From Pseudomonas viciae (GTDB lineage: Bacteria > Pseudomonadota > Gammaproteobacteria > Pseudomonadales > Pseudomonadaceae): DNA of 64,000 nt. Within the stretch, counting starts at the first letter, position 1. The number at the start of each line of letters is the position of its first letter. Positions 26,126-39,974 of this stretch are shown one piece after another. The notes beneath the pieces were generated by a model. It searched no databases, had not been told where the DNA came from, and was given only the letters and a program-made list of their open reading frames with translations. The DNA is taken from positions 584,001 to 648,000 of the forward strand of contig NZ_CP035088.1 of assembly GCF_004786035.1 (NCBI RefSeq), in the 5' to 3' direction. A program made the position numbers and the translations under genes.

Positions 26126-27551
26126 TGATGGGGTTTGGTATGCGCTTTCGCGCGGTGGTTGCTGTCGTAGGACTGTTGCTTACGGCACTGGCCGTCGATG
26201 CTGTGGCCGAGACAAAGGTCAACAGCGTTCGCCTCTGGCGGGCGCCGGACAACACACGGCTGGTCTTCGATCTGACGGGGCCGGTGCAGCACAGCGTATT
26301 CACCCTGACCGCCCCGGATCGCCTGGTGATTGACATCAATGGCGCGTCCCTGGGGGCGCCACTGAACGTGGCCACCGCCAATACACCGATTACCGCGATG
26401 CGCTCGGCCCAACGGACGCCGACCGACCTGCGAGTGGTCATCGACCTGAAAAAAGCCGTGACCCCGAAAAGCTTCACCCTGGCCCCGAATGCCCAATACG
26501 GCAACCGATTGGTGGTGGACCTGTTCGACAACCCGGCCGACGCCGCGCCGCCACCGCCGCCGCCAACCAACGTGGCTACCCTACCGGCGGTGCCGGTGAC
26601 GCCGACTGAACCGGCGATCAAGTTGCCACCGGCCCCGGCCGGCAAACGCGACATCATCGTGGTGATCGACGCCGGTCACGGTGGCGAAGACCCAGGGGCT
26701 TCGGGCTCGCGTGGGCAACGTGAAAAAGACGTGGTGCTGTCCATCGCCCGTGAGCTGCAGCGCCAGGTCAACGGCATGAAAGGCTTCCGTGCCGAGCTGA
26801 CCCGTACCGGCGACTACTTCATCCCCTTGCGCGGCCGTACCGAAATCGCCCGCAAGAAAGGCGCCGACCTGTTCGTTTCCATCCATGCCGACGCTGCACC
26901 TTCGGCGGCGGCATTCGGCGCTTCGGTATTTGCCCTGTCCGACCGTGGTGCCACTTCGGAGACTGCCCGCTGGCTGGCCGACAGCGAAAACCGTTCCGAC
27001 CTGATCGGTGGTGCGGGCAACGTCAGCCTCGACGACAAGGACCGGATGCTTGCCGGTGTGTTGCTCGATTTGTCGATGACCGCGTCGCTGACCTCCAGCC
27101 TGAACGTCGGCCAGAAAGTCTTGAGCAACATCGGTCGCGTCACGCCGCTGCACAAGCAGCGTGTCGAGCAGGCCGGGTTCATGGTGCTGAAGTCGCCGGA
27201 CATCCCGTCGATCCTGGTGGAAACCGGCTTCATCTCCAACGCCAACGAAGCGTCCAAGCTGTCGTCCGCCAATCACCAGCAGGCCCTGGCCCGCTCCATC
27301 AGCAGTGGCGTGCGGCAGTTCTTCCAGCAGAACCCGCCACCGGGCACCTACATTGCCTGGCTGCGCGACTCCGGCAAGATCGCCCAAGGCCCGCGGGACC
27401 ACCGCGTCAACCCTGGCGAGACCCTGGCGATGATTGCCGTGCGCTACCAGGTGTCGCCCGCGCTCTTGCGCAGCGCCAACAATCTCAAGAGCGACGAGCT
27501 CAAGATTGGCCAAACCCTGACCATTCCCGGCAATGAAGTGGCGGCCCAGCA

Positions 27552-27555
<4 letters not shown>
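26125..27555 (+). CDS. amiB: N-acetylmuramoyl-L-alanine amidase AmiB
   Basis: About 476 residues; ATGs at 26125, 26128 and 26140 are all possible, the last giving the cleanest signal peptide ([21 protein letters not shown]). Periplasmic zinc amidase that splits septal peptidoglycan during daughter-cell separation. Order: signal peptide, AMIN domain (about 30-130), Pro-rich linker, Amidase_3 domain with [25 protein letters not shown] and [10 protein letters not shown] (zinc His/Glu ligands and catalytic Glu), then one LysM domain with [16 protein letters not shown]. Amidases of this family are normally held inactive until EnvC/NlpD-type activators act. It overlaps tsaE and, by four bases, mutL. 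Confidence 0.94.
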
Positions 27556-30436
<2,881 letters not shown>

Positions 30437-30527
30437 GTCCTTGCAATTGCCGTCTATCCTTGGGGGTGTGACGGCCCAAGCCATCTGATTCCGATTTTAA
30501 TTATTGATCCTTAAAGGAGTGCGGCAC

Positions 30528-30788
30528 ATGTCAAAAGGGCATTCGCTACAAGACCCTTACTTGAACACTTTACGTAAAGAGAAAGTTGGGGTGTCCATCT
30601 ATCTGGTCAACGGGATCAAACTGCAAGGCACGATCGAGTCTTTCGACCAGTTCGTCATCCTGCTGAAAAACACCGTCAGCCAGATGGTCTACAAGCACGC
30701 GATCTCGACAGTGGTGCCAGTTCGTCCAATTCGTCTGCCTAGCGCAACCGAATCCGAAGGCGGTGACGCTGAACCGGGTAACGCCTGA
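30528..30788 (+). CDS. hfq: RNA chaperone Hfq
   Basis: 86 residues from the ATG at 30528, which has a strong AAAGGAG eight bases ahead. Hfq forms a hexameric Sm-type ring that pairs small RNAs with messengers and, in pseudomonads, works with Crc in carbon catabolite repression. Sm1 motif lies in [17 protein letters not shown] with DQFVILL, and Sm2 is YKHAIST. The C-terminal tail is short (about 15 residues, [13 protein letters not shown]), as in Pseudomonas, against about 35 in E. coli. A 91-bp gap after miaA probably holds an hfq promoter, as in relatives. Confidence 0.98.
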   Translation: MSKGHSLQDPYLNTLRKEKVGVSIYLVNGIKLQGTIESFDQFVILLKNTVSQMVYKHAISTVVPVRPIRLPSATESEGGDAEPGNA

Positions 30789-30800
30789 TAGGAGTCTCCT

Positions 30801-32102
30801 TTGTTCTTTGAGCGCCACGGTGGTGGTGAGCGGGCCATTCTCGTTCACTTGGATGGACAGGACCCTGAGGCGCGCGAAGATCCGCAGGAGTTTCAGGAAT
30901 TGGCATTGTCGGCCGGCGCCGAGACCGTCGCGTTTTTCAACGTGCCGCGTCATCGGCCAACCGCCAAATTCCTGATCGGCAGTGGCAAGGTCGAGGAGTT
31001 ACGCGACCTGGTCAAGGCCGAGCACGTCGATCTGGTGATTTTCAATCACATCCTCACGCCCAGCCAGGAACGTAACCTCGAACGTGTTTTCGAGTGTCGC
31101 GTGATCGACCGTACGGGGCTGATTCTCGATATCTTCGCCCAGCGCGCCCGCACCCATGAAGGCAAGCTCCAGGTCGAACTGGCCCAGCTTGAGCATATGA
31201 GCACGCGGCTGGTTCGCGGCTGGACTCACCTTGAGCGGCAGAAGGGCGGTATTGGTCTGCGCGGCCCGGGTGAAACCCAGCTGGAAACCGACCGACGCCT
31301 GCTGCGGGTTCGCTTGCGCCAGATCAAGGGGCGCCTGGAAAAGGTCCGCAGCCAGCGCGAGCAGTCGCGGCGCGGGCGCAAACGCGCGGACATCCCGACG
31401 GTTTCACTGGTGGGCTATACCAACGCCGGCAAATCGACCCTGTTCAATAACGTCACCCAATCCGACGTCTATGCTGCTGACCAGTTGTTCGCCACGCTCG
31501 ACCCGACCCTGCGCCGGCTCGATCTGGACGACCTCGGGCCGATCGTGCTGGCCGACACCGTAGGTTTCATCCGCCACCTGCCGCATAAGCTGGTCGAGGC
31601 TTTCCGGGCTACGCTCGAAGAGTCGAGCAACTCCGACCTGCTGCTGCACGTGATCGATGCCGCCGAGCCGGACCGGATGCTGCAGATCGAGCAAGTGATG
31701 GTGGTGCTGGGCGAGATCGGGGCCCAGGACTTGCCGATCCTCGAGGTATACAACAAACTCGATTTGCTCGAAGGCGTGGAGCCGCAGATCCAGCGCGATG
31801 CCGATGGCAAGCCGCAACGGGTCTGGTTGTCGGCCCGTGACGGCAGTGGCCTGGACCTGCTCAAGCAGGCCGTGGCGGAGCTGTTGGGCAACGATCTGTT
31901 TGTCGGCACGCTGAAGTTACCGCAACGTTTCGCCCGGCTGCGTGCCCAGTTCTTTGAGCTGGGGGCGGTGCAAAAAGAAGAGCATGACGACGAGGGTGTC
32001 TGTCTGCTGGCTGTTCGCCTGCCTCGGTCGGAGTTGAACCGACTGGTCAGTCGCGAAGGGTTGCAGCCGATGGAGTTCATCGAGCAACACACTTTGCAAT
32101 AA
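30801..32102 (+). CDS. hflX: Ribosome-associated GTPase HflX
   Basis: 433 residues from a TTG at 30801 with AGGAG at 30790-30794; this gives the conserved start MFFERHGGGERAI. HflX splits stalled or hibernating ribosomes, mainly under heat stress. N-terminal HflX domain with RGPGETQLE at 154-162, a coiled linker (about 165-195), then the GTPase with G1 GYTNAGKS at 205-212, LADTVGFIRHLPHKLVEAF (G3) and VYNKLDLL (G4). It is 12 bp after hfq. Confidence 0.96.
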   Translation: MFFERHGGGERAILVHLDGQDPEAREDPQEFQELALSAGAETVAFFNVPRHRPTAKFLIGSGKVEELRDLVKAEHVDLVIFNHILTPSQERNLERVFECRVIDRTGLILDIFAQRARTHEGKLQVELAQLEHMSTRLVRGWTHLERQKGGIGLRGPGETQLETDRRLLRVRLRQIKGRLEKVRSQREQSRRGRKRADIPTVSLVGYTNAGKSTLFNNVTQSDVYAADQLFATLDPTLRRLDLDDLGPIVLADTVGFIRHLPHKLVEAFRATLEESSNSDLLLHVIDAAEPDRMLQIEQVMVVLGEIGAQDLPILEVYNKLDLLEGVEPQIQRDADGKPQRVWLSARDGSGLDLLKQAVAELLGNDLFVGTLKLPQRFARLRAQFFELGAVQKEEHDDEGVCLLAVRLPRSELNRLVSREGLQPMEFIEQHTLQ

Positions 32103-32187
32103 AAGCCTGAGAAAGCTGTGTCAGGCATTCTGTAGCATTGGTCGGCGCGCCGTGGGTGCGTCTTTGCTTTATCAGATGGAGAGCGCT

Positions 32188-33357
32188 ATGGCTTGGAATG
32201 AGCCGGGTGGCAACTCGAATAATCAGGATCCTTGGGGTGGCAAACGTCGTAACAACGGCGACCGCAAGGGGCCACCAGATCTCGACGAGGCCTTCCGAAA
32301 GCTGCAGGAAAGCCTGAACGGTTTGTTCGGTGGTGGTAAGAAACGTGGTGACGATGGCGGCGGTCGTCCGGGCAAGGGCGGCGGTTTCGGCCTGCTCGGC
32401 ATTGGCCTGGTCGTGCTTGCGGCCGTCTGGCTGTACAGCGCGGTCTATGTCGTGGACGAGCAGGAGCAGGCCGTGGTGCTGCGCTTCGGCAAGTACTACG
32501 AGACGGTTGGTCCGGGCCTGAACATCTATTTCCCGCCGATCGACCAGAAGTACATGGAGAACGTCACGCGTGAGCGTGCGTACACCAAGCAGGGCCAGAT
32601 GCTGACCGAAGACGAGAACATCGTCGAAGTGCCGCTGACCGTGCAATACAAGATCACCAACCTGCAGGACTTCGTACTGAACGTCGACCAGCCGGAAATC
32701 AGCCTGCAGCATGCGACCGAAAGTGCCTTGCGCCATGTGGTGGGTTCCACCGCCATGGACCAGGTGCTGACCGAAGGGCGTGAGTTGATGGCCAGCGAAA
32801 TCAAGGAGCGCCTGCAACGGTTCCTCGATACCTATCGCACCGGTATCACCGTGACTCAGGTCAACGTCCAGAGCGCCGCGGCACCGCGTGAAGTCCAGGA
32901 AGCCTTCGACGACGTGATTCGTGCTCGTGAAGACGAACAGCGTTCGCGCAACCAGGCTGAAACCTATGCCAACGGCGTCGTGCCGGAAGCCCGTGGTCAG
33001 GCCCAGCGCATCATCGAAGATGCCAACGGTTATCGCGATGAAGTGGTCTCCCGCGCCAAGGGTGAGGCTGATCGCTTCACCAAGCTGGTGGCCGAGTATC
33101 GCAAGGCCCCAGAAGTCACCCGTGAGCGTCTGTACCTGGACACCATGCAGGAAGTCTTCAGCAACACCAGCAAGGTCCTCGTGACCGGCAACAAGAACGG
33201 CCAGAGCAATCTGCTGTACCTGCCGCTGGACAAGATGGTCGAGAGCGGTCGCAACACCAGCGCACCGTCGACCGGCGCGGCAGCCACCAGCAATGAAAGC
33301 AACGCCCGTGCGGCGGATCTGCAGCAACAGCAAGCACGTACCAGGGAGAGTCGCTGA
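32188..33357 (+). CDS. hflK: FtsH protease activity modulator HflK
   Basis: 389 residues from the ATG at 32188 (MAWNEPGGNSNNQDPWGG); the in-frame ATG 36 bases earlier is not supported by a ribosome site. A Gly/Arg-rich cytoplasmic start, one membrane helix (about 65-85), then an SPFH/prohibitin domain with VVDEQEQAVVLRFGKYYETVGPGLN and a coiled region (about 245-300). HflK and HflC form the large periplasmic cage around FtsH. The tail is Ser/Thr/Gln-rich. Its TGA overlaps the hflC ATG. Confidence 0.96.
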   Translation: MAWNEPGGNSNNQDPWGGKRRNNGDRKGPPDLDEAFRKLQESLNGLFGGGKKRGDDGGGRPGKGGGFGLLGIGLVVLAAVWLYSAVYVVDEQEQAVVLRFGKYYETVGPGLNIYFPPIDQKYMENVTRERAYTKQGQMLTEDENIVEVPLTVQYKITNLQDFVLNVDQPEISLQHATESALRHVVGSTAMDQVLTEGRELMASEIKERLQRFLDTYRTGITVTQVNVQSAAAPREVQEAFDDVIRAREDEQRSRNQAETYANGVVPEARGQAQRIIEDANGYRDEVVSRAKGEADRFTKLVAEYRKAPEVTRERLYLDTMQEVFSNTSKVLVTGNKNGQSNLLYLPLDKMVESGRNTSAPSTGAAATSNESNARAADLQQQQARTRESR

Positions 33358-34226
33358 TGAGCAATAAATCGCTGATCGCCCTTATTGTCGGTGTCGTCGT
33401 GGCGATCGCTGCCTGGAACTGCTTCTACATCGTGGCTCAGACCGAGCGTGCGGTGTTGCTGCAGTTTGGTCGCGTGGTCCAGGCTGATGTCCAGCCAGGC
33501 CTGCATGTGAAAGTGCCGTACGTCAACAAGGTGCGCAAGTTCGACGCCCGCCTGATGACGTTGGACGCGCCGACGCAACGCTTCCTGACGCTGGAAAAGA
33601 AAGCCGTGATGGTCGACGCCTATGCCAAGTGGCGGGTGAAAGATGCCGAGCGCTTCTACACCGCGACCTCGGGCCTGAAGCAGATCGCCGACGAGCGTTT
33701 GTCCCGTCGTCTGGAATCGGGCCTGCGTGACCAGTTCGGTAAGCGCACGCTGCATGAAGTCGTGTCCGGTGAGCGTGATGCGCTCATGGCCGACATCACT
33801 CGTTCGCTGAACGCGATGGCGGAAAAAGAGCTGGGTATCGAAGTGGTCGATGTCCGGGTCAAGGCCATCGATTTGCCGAAGGAAGTGAATCGCAGCGTAT
33901 TCGAGCGTATGAGCACCGAGCGTGAGCGTGAAGCCCGCGAGCACCGCGCCAAGGGTAACGAGCTGGCCGAAGGCATCCGTGCCGACGCCGATCGCCAACG
34001 TCGCGTGCTGCTGGCCGAAGCCTACCGTGAATCGGAAGAGGTCCGTGGTGATGGTGATGCCCAGGCCGCTTCGATCTACGCCAAGGCCTATGGTCAGGAT
34101 CAGGAGTTCTACGGGTTCTACCGTAGCCTGCGCGCCTACCGTGAAAGTTTTGCGAACAAATCCGACGTCATGGTCCTGGACCCAAGCAGCGACTTCTTCC
34201 GTTACCTGGAAAAGGCCAAGCCTTGA
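33357..34226 (+). CDS. hflC: FtsH protease activity modulator HflC
   Basis: 289 residues. N-terminal membrane helix (about 5-25), SPFH domain with IVAQTERAVLLQFGRVVQADVQPGLH, then the charged coiled-coil STEREREAREHRAKGNELAEG. It pairs with HflK in the periplasmic cage that limits FtsH access to membrane substrates. It overlaps hflK by one base. The small DUF2065 gene that often follows hflC (PA4940 in P. aeruginosa) is not present here. Confidence 0.97.
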   Translation: MSNKSLIALIVGVVVAIAAWNCFYIVAQTERAVLLQFGRVVQADVQPGLHVKVPYVNKVRKFDARLMTLDAPTQRFLTLEKKAVMVDAYAKWRVKDAERFYTATSGLKQIADERLSRRLESGLRDQFGKRTLHEVVSGERDALMADITRSLNAMAEKELGIEVVDVRVKAIDLPKEVNRSVFERMSTEREREAREHRAKGNELAEGIRADADRQRRVLLAEAYRESEEVRGDGDAQAASIYAKAYGQDQEFYGFYRSLRAYRESFANKSDVMVLDPSSDFFRYLEKAKP

Positions 34227-34550
34227 TGCGACGTTGACCTGAGGCACTCCGCCTGGCGGCTAAAGCGTCGGGCGGGGTGATCCTTTGGGAAAACGTGTGT
34301 ATGATGCGGCAGCCGGGAAATTCCCGGCTTTTTTGCGTCTGCACGTTCGATTGCGTTCTTAGTTGCAGGCGTCGGGTTGAACGACTCGACAGGTTTTTCG
34401 AGGAAAGTGCCGGGCGAGGCCGATTGTGGGCCATTCGTCACGTCGCCCTTGCGCGTTTTTTGCCCAAGATGTGCGCATGGCTCAGGCATTTTCTGCTTCA
34501 CTCAAGGCCAGCCCGAAAGCTGGCCGCCCGGACCATAGGGGAATGGCGTA
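34227..34550. other. Gene-free interval between hflC and hisZ
   Basis: No convincing gene. It holds one intrinsic terminator (34311-34334) and about 200 bp of leader before hisZ. All three forward frames were checked for the usual DUF2065 protein and none encodes it. Confidence 0.7.
34311..34334 (+). terminator. Intrinsic terminator after hflC
   Basis: AGCCGGGAA / TTCCCGGCT stem followed by TTTTTT. Confidence 0.88.
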
Positions 34551-35738
34551 ATGGCAACGGTAGACCGCTGGCTGCTGCCAGATGGCATCGAAGAAGTACT
34601 GCCACCGGAAGCTGCGCGTATCGAAGTTGCGCGTCGGCAGGTGTTGGATCTGTTCCAGAGCTGGGGTTACGAGTTCGTCGTCACCCCGCATATCGAGTAC
34701 CTGGAATCCCTGCTGACCGGCGCGGGCCAGGACCTGGATCTGCGCACCTTCAAGGTTATCGACCCGCAGTCGGGCCGGCAGATGGGTTTTCGTGCCGACA
34801 TCACGCCACAAGTGGCGCGCATCGACGCCCACACCCTGCGCCGCGAAGGCCCGAGCCGGCTGTGCTACGCCGGCAGCGTGCTGCATGCCCAGCCACGCGC
34901 CTTGTCGTCTTCCCGGAGCCCCATCCAGCTGGGCGCCGAGTTGTATGGCGACGCCAGCCCGAGCAGCGACGTGGAGGTCATCAGCCTGATGTTGGCCATG
35001 TTGCAACTGGCCGACGTGCCCGATGTCCACATGGATCTGGGCCATGTCGGCATCTATCGTGGCCTGGCTCGCGCGGCCGGTCTGTCGGGAGAAGTGGAGC
35101 AACAATTGTTCGATGCGTTGCAGCGCAAGGCCATCGACGAAGTCATCAGCTTGACCGAAGGCCTGCCGGCTGATCTGTCGGGCATGCTGCGGGCGTTGGT
35201 GGGCCTGTGTGGCGGTCGTGAAGTACTGACGGCTGCCCGCGAACGCCTCGCCCATGCACCGGCGCCTGTGTTGGCGGCGCTGGATGATTTGCTGGCGGTT
35301 GCCGAGCGTCTGTCGGTGCGTTTCCCCGAGCTGCCGCTGTATTTCGACCTGGGCGAGTTGCGCGGTTATCACTACCACACCGGCGTGGTGTTCGCGGTGT
35401 TTGTACCGGGTGTGGGCCAGTCCATCGCCCAGGGCGGTCGTTATGACGATATCGGTGCCGACTTTGGTCGTGCCCGTCCGGCGACTGGCTTCTCCACCGA
35501 TTTGAAAACCCTGGTGACCCTGGGGCGTGCTGAAGTCGAGCTACCGTCTGGCGGTATCTGGATGCCTGACAGTACGGATGCGGCACTCTGGCAGGCGGTC
35601 TGTCAGTTGCGCAGTGAGGGTCAGCGTGTTGTCCAGGCCTTGCCCGGGCAACCTTTGGCCGCCGCCCGTGAAGCGGACTGCGACCGGCAATTGATTCAGC
35701 AGAACGGGCTTTGGCAAGTATTGCCGCTGGCTTCTTGA
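34551..35738 (+). CDS. hisZ: ATP phosphoribosyltransferase regulatory subunit
   Basis: 395 residues resembling histidyl-tRNA synthetase but too short and without an anticodon-binding domain. HisZ binds the short-form HisG and makes it histidine-sensitive, controlling the first step of histidine synthesis. Seen: [38 protein letters not shown], and the class II motif 3-like [22 protein letters not shown]. The start [12 protein letters not shown] at 34551 is the conserved one. It is followed by purA after 54 bp; this pairing is a constant feature of pseudomonads. Confidence 0.95.
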   Translation: MATVDRWLLPDGIEEVLPPEAARIEVARRQVLDLFQSWGYEFVVTPHIEYLESLLTGAGQDLDLRTFKVIDPQSGRQMGFRADITPQVARIDAHTLRREGPSRLCYAGSVLHAQPRALSSSRSPIQLGAELYGDASPSSDVEVISLMLAMLQLADVPDVHMDLGHVGIYRGLARAAGLSGEVEQQLFDALQRKAIDEVISLTEGLPADLSGMLRALVGLCGGREVLTAARERLAHAPAPVLAALDDLLAVAERLSVRFPELPLYFDLGELRGYHYHTGVVFAVFVPGVGQSIAQGGRYDDIGADFGRARPATGFSTDLKTLVTLGRAEVELPSGGIWMPDSTDAALWQAVCQLRSEGQRVVQALPGQPLAAAREADCDRQLIQQNGLWQVLPLAS

Positions 35739-37085
<1,347 letters not shown>

Positions 37086-37105
37086 TAAGTCATTGATGTA
37101 AAACA

Positions 37106-37137
37106 CAAAGGACCCTCGTTTGGGTCCTTTGTCGTTT
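37106..37137 (+). terminator. Intrinsic terminator after purA
   Basis: CAAAGGACCC / GGGTCCTTTG stem followed by a T-rich tract. Confidence 0.9.
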
Positions 37138-37235
37138 TTGCCTGCCAGACGGCACGACCCTTGCTACACACCATGAATAATAAGTACTTCTTTTGAAGTG
37201 CCATCAAATTAATGGCGTTAGTAGAGGGATTCCCT

Positions 37236-39170
37236 GTGTCGGCCGTTCTCTCACTGTTACAAAGCCGTTTGTTGCGGCCTGTGTTCGTTACCCTCGGTAT
37301 CGCCCTTTTGGTGCAAGTGCTGGTGGCGGTTGCGCTGACCCGAAGCACGGTTACCGCGCTGGAGGCCGATCTAGGCGCCCGGCTGGGGGGCGACAGCCAA
37401 AAGTTGTCTGGCGAATTGGAACAGGCCGGGCGTGAAGTCACCTCGAGCCTGGACAGTTTGTCTGCCAGCACTCGTCAGCGCCTCACCGCCGGTTTATCCG
37501 CGCGTTTGAAGGACGAGCAGGCGCAGTTGCGGGCGACGCTGGAGAAAACCCTCAAGGATTCCGCCAATGATATGGCGCAACTCCTGGCCTCCGTCGCACC
37601 CCGCGCCATGTGGGACAGCGATGTGCCCACCCTCTCCGAGTTCGCTCGCCGGGCCCAGCGCAATCCCAACGTGTTGTTCGTCATCTATGACGACGCTGCT
37701 GGTGAGCACCTGACCCGCTATCTGAATCGGGAGAACCCGATCAACAAGGCCTTGCTGGAAAAGGGCAAGGGCGAGCGGGCGTTGGATAAGGTGTTGGATG
37801 CGGCGAAGAACGATCCGTCGGTGTATTACCTTGAGGCGTCGATCAATCCCAATGGCGTGGAGATCGGCAAAGTATTGATGGGGGTTTCCACGGCTTCCGT
37901 GGAAGCCGACCTGAAGGCGCTGGACCAGCGTTTCCTGGCCTTGATCGCCAGCAGCGACCAGTTGGTCGGCGACAGCCTCAAGGGGGCGGCGGCTGACAGC
38001 GCCACCGCCATGCGCGGCCGCCTGCAATCGGCCCAGGCCACCGCCACGCAAATGCAGACCAACACCGCGAGCACCGTGCAGGAAGCGGCAGGCACCTTGC
38101 GCTGGCGCATCGGCATGGGCCTGGCGCTGGTGGGCTTCGGTGTGCTGGTGCTGCTGGCCGTGGTGCTGGGGCGTCGGGTGGTCAATCGCTTGAAGCTGCT
38201 GATCGCGGCGATGAACGATCTGGCGGCAGGCGAGGGCGATCTGACCAAGCGCGTACAAATCAGCAGCAAGGATGAAATCGGCGACATGGCCTCGGCGGTC
38301 AATCGCTTTGTGGATAAGTTGCAACCCATCGTGCGGGAGGCGGGGGATGTGGCCCAGCGCACGGGTGTGGAAATCGGCGCGATGACCCTGCGCAACTCCG
38401 GTGCCGATGCGGCTGCCGGGATGCAGCGTGATGAAGTGGCCGAGAGTCTGCGGGCGCTGTCGCAAATGGCTGACGAAGCGCAGTCGGAAAGCCAGGCGAT
38501 GCAGGCGGCCTTGCAGCAAGTGGTGGAAATCCGCCAGGCCACTGATGAAAACACCCGCACTTCGACCAAGGTCAGCGGTTTGATTGAGGCGCTGGCCGGG
38601 CAGGTGGATACCGGGGCGAAGGTCATCGAGCGACTGGCGCAGCAGAGCGAGCAGATCGAAGTGGTACTGACGGTGATTCACGGGATCGCCGAGCAGACCA
38701 ACCTGTTGGCTTTGAACGCGGCCATCGAAGCGGCGCGCGCCGGAGAAACCGGGCGTGGGTTCGCGGTGGTGGCGGATGAGGTTCGGGCGTTGGCGAGCAA
38801 GACCCAAAGTTCCACGGGTGACATCCAGGCGCATATCGTGGCCCTGCAGCAGGGCGCTCGCGAGGCGGTGGCTGCGATTGGCCAGGCCGGGCGCCAGGCC
38901 AATGAGGGTCTGTTGGTGCTGCGTGACAGCGCGCGCTTGCAGCAGTCGGTGCAGGCCTCCGTGGAGCAGGTGCATGCGGCCATCGGCCTGGCGACCCAGG
39001 CGGCGGCGCATCAGGCCCAGGGCGCGCAAGCAGTGCGCGGACGGGTGGAAACCATTCATGCCCAGGCCGAGAAAGCGGCCCAGGCTGTGGTCGAGACCAC
39101 TGCCAGCGGCAAGGTGTTGGATAGTTTGGCGGCGCAGTTGAAGGCGAGCCTGGGGCAGTTCAGGGCTTGA
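37236..39170 (+). CDS. Methyl-accepting chemotaxis protein
   Basis: 644 residues from a GTG at 37236, chosen because AGAGGG lies eight bases ahead; an ATG eight codons earlier lacks a ribosome site. Membrane helix 1 (about 14-35), a ~250-residue periplasmic sensor rich in helices ([30 protein letters not shown]), membrane helix 2 (about 289-311), HAMP, and the cytoplasmic signalling hairpin whose tip [19 protein letters not shown] is near 486-504, followed by [15 protein letters not shown]. It feeds the CheA kinase. No C-terminal methylesterase-binding pentapeptide is present. Ligand unknown. Conserved position after purA, not part of a chemotaxis operon. Confidence 0.93.
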   Translation: MSAVLSLLQSRLLRPVFVTLGIALLVQVLVAVALTRSTVTALEADLGARLGGDSQKLSGELEQAGREVTSSLDSLSASTRQRLTAGLSARLKDEQAQLRATLEKTLKDSANDMAQLLASVAPRAMWDSDVPTLSEFARRAQRNPNVLFVIYDDAAGEHLTRYLNRENPINKALLEKGKGERALDKVLDAAKNDPSVYYLEASINPNGVEIGKVLMGVSTASVEADLKALDQRFLALIASSDQLVGDSLKGAAADSATAMRGRLQSAQATATQMQTNTASTVQEAAGTLRWRIGMGLALVGFGVLVLLAVVLGRRVVNRLKLLIAAMNDLAAGEGDLTKRVQISSKDEIGDMASAVNRFVDKLQPIVREAGDVAQRTGVEIGAMTLRNSGADAAAGMQRDEVAESLRALSQMADEAQSESQAMQAALQQVVEIRQATDENTRTSTKVSGLIEALAGQVDTGAKVIERLAQQSEQIEVVLTVIHGIAEQTNLLALNAAIEAARAGETGRGFAVVADEVRALASKTQSSTGDIQAHIVALQQGAREAVAAIGQAGRQANEGLLVLRDSARLQQSVQASVEQVHAAIGLATQAAAHQAQGAQAVRGRVETIHAQAEKAAQAVVETTASGKVLDSLAAQLKASLGQFRA

Positions 39171-39190
39171 TCGGGCGGCTGGGCTGGCCT

Positions 39191-39284
39191 CATCGCGAGC
39201 AAGCTCGCTCCCGCAGTTGATTTTCAGTGGATGCAGATTTTGTGTCCGACATGAATCCCTGTGGGAGCGAGCTTGCTCGCGATA
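39191..39284. repeat. REPIN
   Basis: ATCGCGAGCAAGCTCGCTCCCGCA and inverted GTGGGAGCGAGCTTGCTCGCGAT, between the chemoreceptor gene and the tRNA genes. Confidence 0.9.
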
Positions 39285-39337
39285 GCGATTTCGGTGATTC
39301 AGATATTTTCGCGTCCGTTTCCAAGGCCCAGAAACGC

Positions 39338-39361
39338 AAAAACCCGCTTTCGCGGGTTTTT
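39338..39361 (-). terminator. Intrinsic terminator of the downstream tRNA-Leu
   Basis: AAAAACCCGC / GCGGGTTTTT stem with a 4-base loop; read on the minus strand it ends in a T-run, 37 bases after the tRNA. Confidence 0.9.
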
Positions 39362-39397
39362 GTGAAGCTTGCAGATCATTGATCTGCTGCTTGAAAT

Positions 39398-39484
39398 TGG
39401 TGCCCAGAAGAAGACTCGAACTTCCACGACCTTGCGGTCACCAGCACCTGAAGCTGGCGTGTCTACCAATTTCACCATCTGGGC
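39398..39484 (-). tRNA. tRNA-Leu(CAG), copy 2
   Basis: 87 nucleotides including encoded CCA. The minus strand gives GCCCAGATGGTGAAATTGGT at the 5' end, anticodon stem CCAGC/GCTGG around loop TTCAGGT (anticodon CAG), a long variable arm as expected for a class II leucine tRNA, T-arm GTTCGAGTC and acceptor end TCTGGGCACCA. It is identical to the copy at 39661-39747 and has its own promoter and terminator. Confidence 0.97.
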
Positions 39485-39518
39485 AGCATCTTCAGCGTTG
39501 CCGCTGTTGATGTGGCGC

Positions 39519-39547
39519 ACTATACGGAGCGCGTTTTAATCTGTAAA
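39519..39547 (-). promoter_or_regulatory. Sigma-70 promoter of tRNA-Leu copy 2
   Basis: On the minus strand TTTACA - 17 bases - TATAGT, with a GC-rich discriminator (GCGCC) after the -10, typical of stringently controlled stable-RNA promoters. Confidence 0.85.
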
Positions 39548-39600
39548 CCCCTGTTTTTGTTTTAGTAATTGCCAAACGAAATTGCAGGTGCCAGAAACGC

Positions 39601-39624
39601 AAAAACCCGCTTTCGCGGGTTTTT
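39601..39624 (-). terminator. Intrinsic terminator of the upstream tRNA-Leu
   Basis: Same AAAAACCCGC / GCGGGTTTTT stem as at 39338-39361, exactly 263 bp away. Confidence 0.9.
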
Positions 39625-39660
39625 GTGAAGCTTGCAGACCGTTGATCTGCTGCTTGAAAT

Positions 39661-39747
39661 TGGTGCCCAGAAGAAGACTCGAACTTCCACGACCTTGCGG
39701 TCACCAGCACCTGAAGCTGGCGTGTCTACCAATTTCACCATCTGGGC
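39661..39747 (-). tRNA. tRNA-Leu(CAG), copy 1
   Basis: 87 nucleotides including CCA, sequence identical to copy 2; anticodon CAG in loop TTCAGGT, with a long variable arm. The duplicated unit (promoter, tRNA, terminator) is about 225 bp and repeats at a 263-bp interval. Confidence 0.97.
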
Positions 39748-39783
39748 AGTATCGGCAACGTGTGTACGTCGTCGATGGCGCGC

Positions 39784-39812
39784 ACTATACGGAGCGTGTT
39801 TTTAACTGTAAA
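39784..39812 (-). promoter_or_regulatory. Sigma-70 promoter of tRNA-Leu copy 1
   Basis: TTTACA - 17 bases - TATAGT on the minus strand, the same elements as the copy 2 promoter. Confidence 0.85.
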
Positions 39813-39974
39813 CCCCTCACGGCAAAAAAACCGCTAAATTTCACGAGCGGTGCTTTTTCGGGCTTCAAAAGGTGGCGCAAAAGACTTTAGAAAAGACATC
39901 GCGTGCTTGAAATTTCCCGTTTCATTAAGCCTATGCCAAACTAACCCGCATATAGACAAGGTGAAAACTCTCTA

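Noticed and set aside
34285..34305. TTGGGA ... TATGAT as a promoter before the hflC terminator
   Set aside because: The spacing is only nine bases, too short for sigma-70.
37160..37235. Sigma-28 promoter for the chemoreceptor gene
   Set aside because: The best candidate (TAAGTACT ... GCCATCAA) matches only about half of the consensus; not convincing beside the motA site.
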